Shown one piece after another: positions 34,598 to 42,843 of a DNA stretch of 64,000 nucleotides. Both the position numbers and the translations under genes were made by a program. Below the pieces are notes generated by a model. That model did not search any database. It worked only from the letters and a program-made list of their open reading frames with translations, and had not been told where the DNA came from. The stretch is from Clostridiales bacterium (lineage in GTDB: Bacteria; Bacillota; Clostridia; Lachnospirales; Lachnospiraceae): assembly GCA_020859985.1 (NCBI GenBank), contig JAJBVD010000068.1:1-64000 (forward strand), in the 5' to 3' direction. Each line of letters begins with the position of its first letter. The stretch's first letter is position 1.

Positions 34598-35509
34598 ATG
34601 GAAAAAATAAATTATATATCTGAGAAAGCTCAGGCTGAAACAGAAGCGAAAAACCCCGGCCACCTCTACCTCTGTGCGACCCCCATCGGCAATCTGGAGG
34701 ACATCACGATGCGTGTTATCCGTACGCTGAAAGAGGTGGATTTGATCGCAGCCGAGGATACACGAGGCAGTATTAAGCTGCTGAATCATTTTGACATTCA
34801 CACGCCGATGACGAGTTATCACGAGTACAACCGCATTGAAAAGGCGCATGTCCTGATCGCAAAAATGCTCTCTGGCAGCAGTGTAGCCCTGATCACGGAT
34901 GCCGGGACGCCGGGTATCTCCGATCCGGGCGAAGACCTGGTGCGGCTCAGTATGGAGGCGGGGATAGAGGTGACCTCGCTGCCGGGAGCCTGCGCCTGCG
35001 TGACGGCGCTCACACTCTCCGGACTTTCGACGCGGCGCTTTTGCTTTGAGGCGTTTCTTCCTGCGGACAAAAAAGAACGCCGGCAGATTCTGGAAGAACT
35101 GAAGACTGAGACGCGAACGACGATTCTCTACGAAGCGCCGCACCGTCTCGTTCGTACACTGGAGGAACTGGTCGAGGCGCTCGGTGACCGCCGCGCGACG
35201 ATCTGCCGCGAGCTGACGAAAAAGCATGAAACGGTTTTTGCAACGACACTTGAAAATGCCCTTGCCTGGTATCGGGAAAACGAGCCGCGCGGGGAGTGCG
35301 TGATCGTGATGGAAGGGCGCAGCCGGAAGGAGCTGGAACGCGAGGATCAGAAGCAATGGGAAGAAATGAGCGTTTCCGGGCATGTGGCGCTGTACGAGTC
35401 GCAGGGCATGGACCGAAAGGCGGCGATGAAGCAGGCCGCGAAAGACCGCGGACTGTCGAAGCGGGAGGTGTATGCGGCGCTGCTTGAAGAGAGCGACGAC
35501 TCCTTGTGA
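34598..35509 (+). CDS. rsmI: 16S rRNA (cytidine(1402)-2'-O)-methyltransferase
   Basis: 303 residues with the RsmI signatures: LYLCATPIGNLEDITMRV (about 24-41), AAEDTRGSIKLLNHF, ITDAGTPGISDPGEDLV and LPGACACVTAL, all in the SAM-binding tetrapyrrole-methylase fold. LYEAPHRLVRTLEEL and GECVIVMEG follow. It methylates the ribose of C1402 in the decoding centre. The first 20 residues are a hydrophilic extension. It starts behind GAGAGGAAAC. Confidence 0.95.
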   Translation: MEKINYISEKAQAETEAKNPGHLYLCATPIGNLEDITMRVIRTLKEVDLIAAEDTRGSIKLLNHFDIHTPMTSYHEYNRIEKAHVLIAKMLSGSSVALITDAGTPGISDPGEDLVRLSMEAGIEVTSLPGACACVTALTLSGLSTRRFCFEAFLPADKKERRQILEELKTETRTTILYEAPHRLVRTLEELVEALGDRRATICRELTKKHETVFATTLENALAWYRENEPRGECVIVMEGRSRKELEREDQKQWEEMSVSGHVALYESQGMDRKAAMKQAAKDRGLSKREVYAALLEESDDSL

Positions 35510-35632
35510 TGCAGGCTTTCGGAGAAAAAGTCAGGAAACGTCTAATGTCGTTTCCTATGTAATAATTAATCTGAGAGAATGTCGGGAAATTAATTTCTTG
35601 ACAAAAAGCAGAATGCCTTATATAGTAGCAGA

Positions 35633-35659
35633 GTAACTGTGAAGGTACTGAACAGTTAC
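35633..35659 (+). repeat. 27-bp palindromic dispersed element
   Basis: GTAACTGTGAAGG, TACT, GAACAGTTAC; the clearest copy, with an 8-bp stem. It sits before the HTH gene. Confidence 0.85.
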
Positions 35660-35686
35660 GTAGCAGATAGATATAGAGGAAGGCTG

Positions 35687-35713
35687 GTAGCTTTGAGGGT
35701 ACAGAACGGTTAC
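35687..35713 (+). repeat. 27-bp dispersed element, degenerate copy
   Basis: Shares GAGGGTAC-GAACGGTTAC spacing with the copy 54 bases upstream, but its left arm is mutated. Confidence 0.5.
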
Positions 35714-35743
35714 GAAGGCTGGATCATTACAGAAAGGGGCGCC

Positions 35744-36361
35744 ATGTACAAGTCAGAAAGCTATGGAAATCCACGCCGTGCGGGGCGTAGGAAATCCCTT
35801 TCAGATGAGCAGCTGGAGCAGATTCGCCAGGCGCATTCTGAAGGACAGACAATTACCGCACTTGCAAAGGAATATGGGATTTCCCGCCAGACACTCTCAG
35901 GGTATCTGAACGCGGATAGAGACGAGGGTCTGGTCTGCCGTTCGCTTCGAAAATGGGAGAAGCTGAATCAGGATTTTACGAATATCCCTGTCAAAGAGTA
36001 TACGATGCGTATGGAATATATGTCCGGAGATGAGCTGTGCTCGGTTGTTCTAATTGATTTTAAAGAACAGAAAATTGCCGTAAAAAATTACACGATGGAA
36101 GTGCTTCATCGTGCGTTTGGAATTAAGGCAAAGCCTGACTGGATGGATTTTGAGAGCTTTTTGGAGGATCGCTGCTTTCCTAAAACCAGAGATCATCTGA
36201 AGCTGGTACTTTCGGATCTTGGGCTGGATTTTTACGATCCACTTGCGATTATAGAAAAGACGCAGGGGCGAATGGCAGAGGACTCGCAGTGGATTCAGAT
36301 CTGGTATTTTCGTCCGGAGTCTGCATATGAGCGGATAGATTCAGTCGACAATCAGAAATGA
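35744..36361 (+). CDS. HTH protein paired with a HipA-like kinase
   Basis: 205 residues from the ATG at 35744, with GAAAGGGG upstream; the open frame reaches back to 35639, but through a dispersed repeat. Residues 12-65 form a resolvase-like HTH (SDEQLEQIRQAHSEGQTITA, then KEYGISRQTLSGYL). The C-terminal 120 residues have no family I recognise (KNYTMEVLHRAFGIKAKPDW, FLEDRCFPKTRDH). Proteins of this size with an HTH directly before a HipA-like gene usually act as its repressor or antitoxin. That role is inferred from context. Confidence 0.65.
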   Translation: MYKSESYGNPRRAGRRKSLSDEQLEQIRQAHSEGQTITALAKEYGISRQTLSGYLNADRDEGLVCRSLRKWEKLNQDFTNIPVKEYTMRMEYMSGDELCSVVLIDFKEQKIAVKNYTMEVLHRAFGIKAKPDWMDFESFLEDRCFPKTRDHLKLVLSDLGLDFYDPLAIIEKTQGRMAEDSQWIQIWYFRPESAYERIDSVDNQK

Positions 36362-36530
36362 GACTCGCCGGGTAGTCAATATGACGGGAGTTGGGATTGC
36401 GGTTATGTGGATTGCGGCATGTTCTGAACAAAACGGCATTGGAGACGGAAACATAGAGTAATTCGAGGAATCATGGTTTTGTCGCTAACGCCGTTGTACA
36501 GACAGAAGAAGCAAAGGCGGGAGAAATAGC

Positions 36531-37349
36531 ATGCAGACGATCGAGATTTTGGAAGAAGCTGTGCAGACCGGAATCGGCCATTCTTCGAAAGGAAACCAGC
36601 TGAAATGGCAGCAGGATGGCTGGTGGTATAAAGCGGATGCGTTTGGGTTTGAAAGCCTTGCAGAGACTGTAGTGTCTGAATTGATGGCGTTTTCCTCGGT
36701 GTCCGATTTTGTTCGCTATGAACCTGTGAACATACAATATAAAGGAAAAGAATACCGCGGCTGCCGAAGCAGAGACTTTCTTGACGCAGCATGGGAACTG
36801 GTGCCGCTGGAACGTCTGTCGCGTATCCATACCGGTCTGGGTCTTGCACAGGAGCTGGCAAGAATGGCGGATGCCAGGCAGCGTATTCTCTATACGGAAG
36901 AAATGGTGCGCAGTGTGACCGGCATCAGAAGCTTTGGAGAGTATCTCGTGAAAATGATGGAAATCGATGCGTTTTTCCTGAATGAGGATCGCCATACAAA
37001 CAATATCGCGGTACTTTATGATAAAGAGATCGGGGAGTATTCTCTTTGCCCGTTTTATGATATGGGTCTTTCTCTGTTGTCGGATACGAAAGAAGAGTAT
37101 CCGCTGGAGCTGAGTTTTGCCGAATGCAGGGAAAAAATCAGGGCAAAGCCTTTTGCAGTGGATTTTGACGAACAGCTGGATGCTGCAGAGGAATTGTATG
37201 GTACTTTCCTGAAATTTCAGTTCCCCGCGCGGGAAATTGCAAAATATTGTTTCATGAATTCATATACGGGATATGCCCCGGAAGAATTGCAGCGCGTGGA
37301 AGCAGTGCTGCGGTATCAGGCGGGGAAATATCAATATATGTTTCCGTAG
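36531..37349 (+). CDS. Compact HipA-like Ser/Thr kinase
   Basis: 272 residues with the HipA kinase core: ATP-binding Lys34 in WWYKADAFG with Glu45 in the next helix, catalytic loop NEDRHTNNIAVL (Asp153, Asn157/158), and metal-binding YDMGLSL (Asp177). The N-terminal domain of classical HipA is absent, so it is shorter than the ~440-residue toxin. HipA toxins phosphorylate glutamyl-tRNA synthetase. Shorter relatives have other or unknown targets. Starts 170 bases after the HTH gene and has GGGAG upstream. Confidence 0.75.
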   Translation: MQTIEILEEAVQTGIGHSSKGNQLKWQQDGWWYKADAFGFESLAETVVSELMAFSSVSDFVRYEPVNIQYKGKEYRGCRSRDFLDAAWELVPLERLSRIHTGLGLAQELARMADARQRILYTEEMVRSVTGIRSFGEYLVKMMEIDAFFLNEDRHTNNIAVLYDKEIGEYSLCPFYDMGLSLLSDTKEEYPLELSFAECREKIRAKPFAVDFDEQLDAAEELYGTFLKFQFPAREIAKYCFMNSYTGYAPEELQRVEAVLRYQAGKYQYMFP

Positions 37350-37408
37350 GGATCATACGGAACCACAATGAACAGCCGTATATAGCAACAATATAATAGA
37401 GAATCGTT

Positions 37409-37435
37409 GTAACTGTGAAGGAACTGAACAGTTAT
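37409..37435 (+). repeat. 27-bp palindromic dispersed element
   Basis: GTAACTGTGAAGG, AACT, GAACAGTTAT. The final ATG of the element is an in-frame alternative start of the following gene. Confidence 0.85.
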
Positions 37436-37457
37436 GAATCGTTCAAAGAGGAACAAT

Positions 37458-38228
37458 ATGAAAGAGGATATCGAACATGTACTTGACTTTGCGCTCCGGC
37501 TCGGGGAAAGTCTGATCCTGTGCGGAGCAAATATCGAGCGGGTCAGAGATACCGTGTACCGGGTCTGTGACAGCTATGAGTGCCGGGATGTCCAGTTTTT
37601 TGCGCTGGACTGTTTTTTGTCGCTGAGCCTTGAAGGAAAATACGGAGAGAAGGTGTCTGCGCAGCGCTGCGTCCGGGGAGGACTTCATATTCATCTCGGA
37701 CGTTTAAGTCAGCTCAACCAGCTTTCCCGAAAGGTGTGTGCGGAAACGCCGCCGCCGGAAGAACTGAAAGGAATGCTGGAAGAAGCGCTGGATGTGAACG
37801 AATACCCAACGTGGGCGGTGCTTCTGTTTTCCATGATGTCCGCGATTTGTCTGAACGGCATTTATGACGGGAGTCTGCGGGATCTGTCGATCATCCTGCT
37901 GAATACAGTGCTGGTCTTCTTATCCGGGATTTACCTGCGGAATCTGATCTTTAATAAGATCATCTACAATATTGTGAGCGCCTTTATCGTGGGAACGGTT
38001 GCTATTTTCTTTGATAAAATCGGCTATCTGGACGGCTATTCCACGGTGATGATCGTCAACAGCCTGAAGCTGATACCAGGCATTCCGATGGTCAATTCAT
38101 TCCGAAACCTGCTGTCCGGAAATGAAATTAACGGAATCATCGAGCTGCTCAAGCTGATTCTGGAGACGATTGCGATTGCAGGAGGGTTTCTCGCGAGTAT
38201 TATGCTGCTGATGGGTGGATTAACATAG
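37458..38228 (+). CDS. Threonine/serine exporter, N-terminal type subunit (ThrE family)
   Basis: 256 residues from the ATG at 37458 behind AGAGGA; an ATG at 37434 belongs to the dispersed repeat. The cytoplasmic N-terminal domain (GESLILCGANIERVRDTVYR, and a Cys/Phe-rich strand) is followed by five membrane helices from about 120, with NSLKLIPGIPMVNSFRNLLSGN near the end. ThrE-type proteins export threonine and serine. This half works with the ThrE_2-type subunit encoded next. Confidence 0.88.
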   Translation: MKEDIEHVLDFALRLGESLILCGANIERVRDTVYRVCDSYECRDVQFFALDCFLSLSLEGKYGEKVSAQRCVRGGLHIHLGRLSQLNQLSRKVCAETPPPEELKGMLEEALDVNEYPTWAVLLFSMMSAICLNGIYDGSLRDLSIILLNTVLVFLSGIYLRNLIFNKIIYNIVSAFIVGTVAIFFDKIGYLDGYSTVMIVNSLKLIPGIPMVNSFRNLLSGNEINGIIELLKLILETIAIAGGFLASIMLLMGGLT

Positions 38229-38317
38229 CGACGTTTATTCCGGTATGTATACCATTGTGACTGTTTGCTGCATAATATAGCCGTTTGATTTTATGGAAGC
38301 GGCGGAATGGAGATTGT

Positions 38318-38806
38318 ATGGGAGAAGCGATAAAACTGATCATCTGCTCGTTCGGATCGGCGCTGTGTATTGGCGCGGTCTATCAGATCCGGCGGGAATA
38401 TCTGATCTTTGCGGGACTCGGCGGCGCGGTGACCCGGGTGGTCTGGCTGCTGGTGCGGGAATGCACGGCGGAGAGCTTTATCTATTACTTTTTTGCTGCG
38501 CTGGCAGCGGGGCTGTATGCGGAATATCTGGCGGTGCGCACAAAAAATCCGTCCACGGTGTTCCTTTATCCATCCATCATCCCGCTGACGCCGGGGCGGT
38601 CGTTCTATTTTTCAATGATCGGGCTGATCTTAAAGGATTCAGCGCTGCTTAGCGAGCATCTTGAAGTCTGTATTCATTCTCTGGTGGGGCTGGGCATCGG
38701 CTTCGCGATCGTCTCAATCGTCATGCATTATCAGAGGCGGTATCACTGGATAAAGAAAAAACAGATGCAGCGAATGATGGAGGAGGAAAAGTATGGGAGA
38801 GTATGA
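38318..38806 (+). CDS. Threonine/serine exporter, small subunit (ThrE_2 type)
   Basis: 162 residues, nearly all in five membrane helices, with the family's PSTVFLYPSIIPLTPGRSFY stretch near 95. Start at 38318 behind GGAG, about 90 bases after the larger subunit. Its last 14 bases overlap the fucosidase gene. Split exporters of this kind are common in Firmicutes. Confidence 0.87.
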   Translation: MGEAIKLIICSFGSALCIGAVYQIRREYLIFAGLGGAVTRVVWLLVRECTAESFIYYFFAALAAGLYAEYLAVRTKNPSTVFLYPSIIPLTPGRSFYFSMIGLILKDSALLSEHLEVCIHSLVGLGIGFAIVSIVMHYQRRYHWIKKKQMQRMMEEEKYGRV

Positions 38807-40106
38807 ATTTGACCGGGAAGCATACGAAAAGCGGATGCAGTGGTTTCAGGAAGCGCGGTTCGGTATGTTCCTGCACTGGGGGCTCTATTCGATTCCGGCG
38901 CGGGGCGAGTGGGTGCGCAGTCAGGAGCGGATGCCGGAAGAGACTTATATGCAGTATTTCCGCGAATTTGATCCGGTGGACTATGATCCGTGTGCGTGGG
39001 CGCGGGCCGCGAAGCGGGCAGGCATGAAGTACATGGTACTGACTGCGAAGCATCACGACGGGTTCTGTCTGTTTGACAGCCAGTATACGGATTTTAAATC
39101 GACGAATACAAAATGCGGCCGGGACCTGGTCGGAGAGTTCGTGGAGGCGGTGCGCGCGGAAGGACTGAAGGTCGGCCTGTATTATTCGCTTCTGGACTGG
39201 CATCATGAAGACTACCCGCACTGCAGTGATCCGATTCACCCGATGCGGGAAAATCCGGCTTACAGCGATGAGGGACGTGATTTTGACCGTTATCTGACGT
39301 ACATGCACAATCAGGTGCGCGAGCTCTGCACGAATTACGGGAAGCTGGACATCCTTTGGTTTGATTTTTCTTACAATGAATTGCGCGGCGAGGCGTGGAA
39401 AGCGACTGAGCTGGTGCAGATGGTGCGTTCTCTGCAGCCGGATGTCATCATCGATAATCGCCTGGAGGTGAGCGGCGAGGGCTTTGGCTCTCTGGCGGAG
39501 GGGCATCCGACGCCCTATCACGGGGATTTTGTCAGTCCGGAACAGATCATCCCCCCGCAGGGGATGCAGGATGTGAACGGCAATGATCTTGTCTGGGAAG
39601 CCTGCTTTACCATGAACAACAACTGGGGCTACCATGCGACCGATCACTTTTACAAGCCTGCGTCGATGCTGATCCGCAAGCTGGTGGAGTGTGTCTCGAA
39701 GGGCGGCAACATGCTCTTAAATGTTGGGCCGGACGCGCGCGGCAATTTCCCGCCGGAAGCGATGGAGCGGCTGGAGGAGATCGGAAAGTGGATGGATAAA
39801 AACGGCCGCAGCATCTATGGATGCGGCAGGGCAACGGTGGACAAGCCGGACTACGGTCGCGTGACCGCCGGAGATCATCACCTTTATTACCATGTATTTG
39901 AAAATACGGTGGGCGCGGTGCCGCTCATCGGTGTGAAGCGCGAGGAGGTCGAGGCGATCCGTTATCTGGCGACCGGCGCGGAGATCCCGGTCGTCAGCGA
40001 CTGGGTCTACAGCAATTACCCGGATATCGTATTCGCGAATCTGGGCGGCGATCCGGTGCTGCCGGATCCGGTGGATACAGTGATTGAAGTGATTTTGAAT
40101 AAGTAA
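38793..40106 (+). CDS. Alpha-L-fucosidase, GH29
   Basis: 437 residues with GH29 landmarks: FGMFLHWGLYSIPARGEW (about 23-40), AKHHDGFCLFDS (85-96), and the nucleophile Asp191 in LDILWFDFSY. Later VSKGGNMLLNVGPDARG is typical. There is no signal peptide, so it acts on imported fucosides. It is shorter than fucosidases with extra C-terminal domains. The start lies inside the exporter gene behind GGAGGAAAAG, which indicates translational coupling with an apparently unrelated gene. Confidence 0.93.
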   Translation: MGEYEFDREAYEKRMQWFQEARFGMFLHWGLYSIPARGEWVRSQERMPEETYMQYFREFDPVDYDPCAWARAAKRAGMKYMVLTAKHHDGFCLFDSQYTDFKSTNTKCGRDLVGEFVEAVRAEGLKVGLYYSLLDWHHEDYPHCSDPIHPMRENPAYSDEGRDFDRYLTYMHNQVRELCTNYGKLDILWFDFSYNELRGEAWKATELVQMVRSLQPDVIIDNRLEVSGEGFGSLAEGHPTPYHGDFVSPEQIIPPQGMQDVNGNDLVWEACFTMNNNWGYHATDHFYKPASMLIRKLVECVSKGGNMLLNVGPDARGNFPPEAMERLEEIGKWMDKNGRSIYGCGRATVDKPDYGRVTAGDHHLYYHVFENTVGAVPLIGVKREEVEAIRYLATGAEIPVVSDWVYSNYPDIVFANLGGDPVLPDPVDTVIEVILNK

Positions 40107-40167
40107 AGTCTGAATCAACATACCTATCTCGCCGCGAATGCGGGATGCTGTCCTGCATAGAAACGAA

Positions 40168-40213
40168 AAACACACCCCGGAAATTTCATCTGGAAACTCC
40201 GGGGCGTGTTTGC
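40168..40213. terminator. Bidirectional terminator between fucosidase and serA
   Basis: AAACACACCCCGGA pairs with TCCGGGGCGTGTTT with one mismatch. T-rich sequence lies on both sides. Confidence 0.9.
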
Positions 40214-40285
40214 TTTTTAGGTAACAGTTTGGGCCTTTTACGTTTACAAGGGCTCCTACATTCTCTGGTTTATATGAGCTGCGTT

Positions 40286-41452
40286 TTAATAATAGATAAC
40301 CCGCACTTTTTTTACACCGTCGATCGCACGGATTTTCTCGATAACAGACGCATCCGGCAGGGTATCGCAGTCAATCAGCGTGTAGGCTGCTTCACCGCGG
40401 CTCTTGTTGGTCATGTTCGGGATGTTGATGCCCGCCTGCGAGAGCAGGGAGGAAAAACTCACGATCATGTTCGGCCGGTTCACATTCATAATGCAGATGC
40501 GGCACGCGCATTTTTCCGGCGGGAGCGTGCAGCTCGGATAGTTGACCGAATTGCGGATGCGGCCGGTCTCGATAAAGTCGCGCAGCTCGTCGACAGCCAT
40601 CACCGCGCAGTTGTCTTCGGACTCGGCGGTCGAAGCGCCCAGATGCGGCGTGGCGATGACGTTCTTCATATGGCAGGTCTTCGGTGTCGGGAAATCCGTC
40701 ATATAGCGGCGGATGCGTCCTGACTTAAGCCCCTCCGCAATGTCGTCGTCGCAGACCAGCAGGTCGCGCGCGTAGTTCAGGATCACGGTGCCGTCGCGCA
40801 TCATGGAGATGGCGTCCTTATTGATCATCTCACGTGTGCTGTCGAGAAGCGGCACATGCAGAGTGATGTAGTCGCAGTTCGCGTAGATGGCGCCCGGCGT
40901 CTCCACGATCTTCACCTGACGGGAGAGACGCAGTGCTCCGCTTACGGAAAGGTACGGGTCATAGCCGATGACATGCATGCCGAGCGCGTCCGCCGCGTTC
41001 GCTACTTCGATACCGATCGCGCCAAGGCCAATTACGCCGAGCGTCTTGCCTTTCAGTTCGTTGCCGGCAAACTGCTTTTTTGCCTTTTCCATGTCTTTGG
41101 AAATCGTCTCATCCTCGCGGTTCTCTTCCACCCAGCGGATACCGCCGTCGATATCCCGCGCGGCGAGCAGCATTCCGGCCAGCACCAGCTCCTTTACGCC
41201 GTTTGCGTTTGCTCCTGGCGTATTGAAGACCACGATGCCTTCTTCCGTACAGCGGTCCAGCGGGATGTTATTGACACCGGCACCGGCACGCGCGATGGCG
41301 ACCAGGTTTTCCGGATATTCCAGCGAGTGCATGTCCGCGCTGCGTACCAGCACGGCGTCCGCCTCGTTCAGATTCTGTGTCAGTTCATAGTCTTTGGTCA
41401 GATTGTTTGTCCCCATCTCGGAGATGGGGTTCAGGCAGCAGATTTTTGTCAT
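40286..41452 (-). CDS. serA: D-3-phosphoglycerate dehydrogenase
   Basis: 388 residues: substrate domain with GAGVNNIPLDRC, NAD-binding GVIGLGAIGIEVANAA near 145, catalytic Arg in ILNYARDLLV, His in IATPHLGASTAESEDNC, and a C-terminal ACT domain (about 320-388) that often senses serine. The usual ARG is ARD, and the DVFxxEP segment reads DFPTP, a variant I associate with this short ACT-containing subgroup. It starts the serine pathway. Convergent with the fucosidase. Confidence 0.93.
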   Translation of the reverse strand: MTKICCLNPISEMGTNNLTKDYELTQNLNEADAVLVRSADMHSLEYPENLVAIARAGAGVNNIPLDRCTEEGIVVFNTPGANANGVKELVLAGMLLAARDIDGGIRWVEENREDETISKDMEKAKKQFAGNELKGKTLGVIGLGAIGIEVANAADALGMHVIGYDPYLSVSGALRLSRQVKIVETPGAIYANCDYITLHVPLLDSTREMINKDAISMMRDGTVILNYARDLLVCDDDIAEGLKSGRIRRYMTDFPTPKTCHMKNVIATPHLGASTAESEDNCAVMAVDELRDFIETGRIRNSVNYPSCTLPPEKCACRICIMNVNRPNMIVSFSSLLSQAGINIPNMTNKSRGEAAYTLIDCDTLPDASVIEKIRAIDGVKKVRVIYY

Positions 41453-41532
41453 AATGGTTCTCCTCAGATTCTTGCATTACATGATATTGTTACGATTACG
41501 ATGTGCGCATGGCACAGCCACAACAATTTATT

Positions 41533-41561
41533 AGTGTAGCATAGTGCGAAACTGCGCGCAA
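41533..41561 (-). promoter_or_regulatory. Promoter of serA
   Basis: On the minus strand TTGCGC-N17-TACACT, about 80 bases before the ATG. Confidence 0.6.
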
Positions 41562-41573
41562 GTGCAATTTTCT

Positions 41574-42503
41574 TCAAAATAATTTCTGCAGGATCGTCAG
41601 CTGTTTCTCACAGACCGGCGCTCTGTACGCATTCAGCGTTCCGAGGGCGATCGTTTTGCGTGTTCCGTGATAGTCGCTGCCGCCGCTGATCAGCAAATCA
41701 TGCTTTTCGGCCTGTTCGCGCAGGAATAATACCTGCTCTTCATTGTAGCGGGAATAATGGCATTCCAGTCCGCCAAGGCCCTGCCGGATCAGGTATTGAA
41801 GCTGTTCCTCAAATTCGTGCTCTGTCAGCAGCCGTTCCCCCTCACCGCCTAAGGGATGCGCCCATACGGGAATGCCGCCCGCGTGCAGAATGCCGGAAAT
41901 GGCGGTATGGGCCGCGATCCGGTCACAGTCCTTTTGATGGCTTTCTTCGATCATACGATCCGGGCTGCTGTCGGTGTAGTTGCTGCCAAATCTGTCAGGG
42001 CTGATCTTTTTAGTGCAATCGACATCAGCCCCGCGGAAATAATTTCTTATGATATCGTCACGGCTTTTTCCAATGCCCCGTTTTAAGAGCAGGTCCGCCA
42101 GATGCGGCTTGCCGGGGCTTTTCTGACTGTGCAGCCAGGCGAGCTCCTCATCGGTAAATTCGACATGATATGTCTCGCGCAAAAATGCCAGCCTCCGCTC
42201 CAGCTTGGCCAGCCGGAGGTCATTGCCCTCGCGGATGGCTGATAAAAACACCGGATCGTTCGCGTCGTAACGGTAGCCGAGCAGATGGCATTTGCGCAGC
42301 GGCGAAATACAGGAAAATTCGATGCCTTTTATATAGTGAAGATTCAGTGCCCGGGTGGCCGTCTCCATCTCCACCGCGCCGTCTATCGTGTCATGGTCAG
42401 TTACAGCGAAAGTGTCAATGTCCGCTTTTTGCAGATTGGTAAGCAGTTCGGGGATGGAATCCGAGCCGTCGGACGCGCTGCTGTGGATATGAAGATCAAC
42501 CAT
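41574..42503 (-). CDS. PHP-domain phosphoesterase
   Basis: 309 residues with the PHP metal-binding signature DLHIHSSASDGS at the N-terminus, VTDHDTIDG near 34, GIEFSC, WAHPLGG near 220, and GSDYHG near 280. Proteins of this length and layout include the RNase AM / 3',5'-nucleoside bisphosphate phosphatase group (YciV/TrpH). These recycle pAp or trim RNA 5' ends. An insertion of about 25 residues lies near 165-190. Start behind AAGGAG on the minus strand. Confidence 0.87.
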   Translation of the reverse strand: MVDLHIHSSASDGSDSIPELLTNLQKADIDTFAVTDHDTIDGAVEMETATRALNLHYIKGIEFSCISPLRKCHLLGYRYDANDPVFLSAIREGNDLRLAKLERRLAFLRETYHVEFTDEELAWLHSQKSPGKPHLADLLLKRGIGKSRDDIIRNYFRGADVDCTKKISPDRFGSNYTDSSPDRMIEESHQKDCDRIAAHTAISGILHAGGIPVWAHPLGGEGERLLTEHEFEEQLQYLIRQGLGGLECHYSRYNEEQVLFLREQAEKHDLLISGGSDYHGTRKTIALGTLNAYRAPVCEKQLTILQKLF

Positions 42504-42618
42504 GGTGGGCTCCTTTCTTCCTTAATATGATTCAGGCGACAAAATGGTATGGTATTATGGATTCCCGAAGGTGCCGGATGGACCTCCCGTATCCGCTTCC
42601 GAACGGTAACGATCCCTC

Positions 42619-42645
42619 GTAACTGAGAAGGGACTGAACAGTTAC
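42619..42645 (+). repeat. 27-bp palindromic dispersed element
   Basis: GTAACTGAGAAGG, GACT, GAACAGTTAC. A second partial match (GTACGGAATGGTTAAC) follows at 42650. Confidence 0.8.
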
Positions 42646-42769
42646 AAAAGTACGGAATGGTTAACCAGATTTTACATCACCTGCGCGAAGAAAACAAGAA
42701 AGGACAAATGCTAATATGATCGAACGAAAATTAAAATTTATAAAGATAGTTCGATTGCAATGGACTATC

Positions 42770-42798
42770 TTTACAAAAAGAACGGGAAATGATAAAAT
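42770..42798 (+). promoter_or_regulatory. Promoter of the DUF4143 ATPase gene
   Basis: TTTACA-N17-TAAAAT. The -35 overlaps the 3' arm of the hairpin at 42742-42772. Confidence 0.5.
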
Positions 42799-42843
42799 AA
42801 ACAGGAAAGAATCTCCGTTTAATGGGAAATCGTGAGGTGGGAA

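Larger units (their letters stand above)
42504..42843. other. Intergenic region with dispersed element and hairpin
   Basis: Between divergent genes. It holds the 27-bp element at 42619, an AAAGATAGT/ACTATCTTT hairpin at 42742-42772, and the promoter below. A short frame at 42661-42717 has no support as a gene. Confidence 0.5.

Noticed and set aside
40856-41539. A 227-codon plus-strand frame opposite serA
   Set aside because: serA has all catalytic motifs. The opposing translation is His/Arg-rich shadow sequence without a ribosome binding site.
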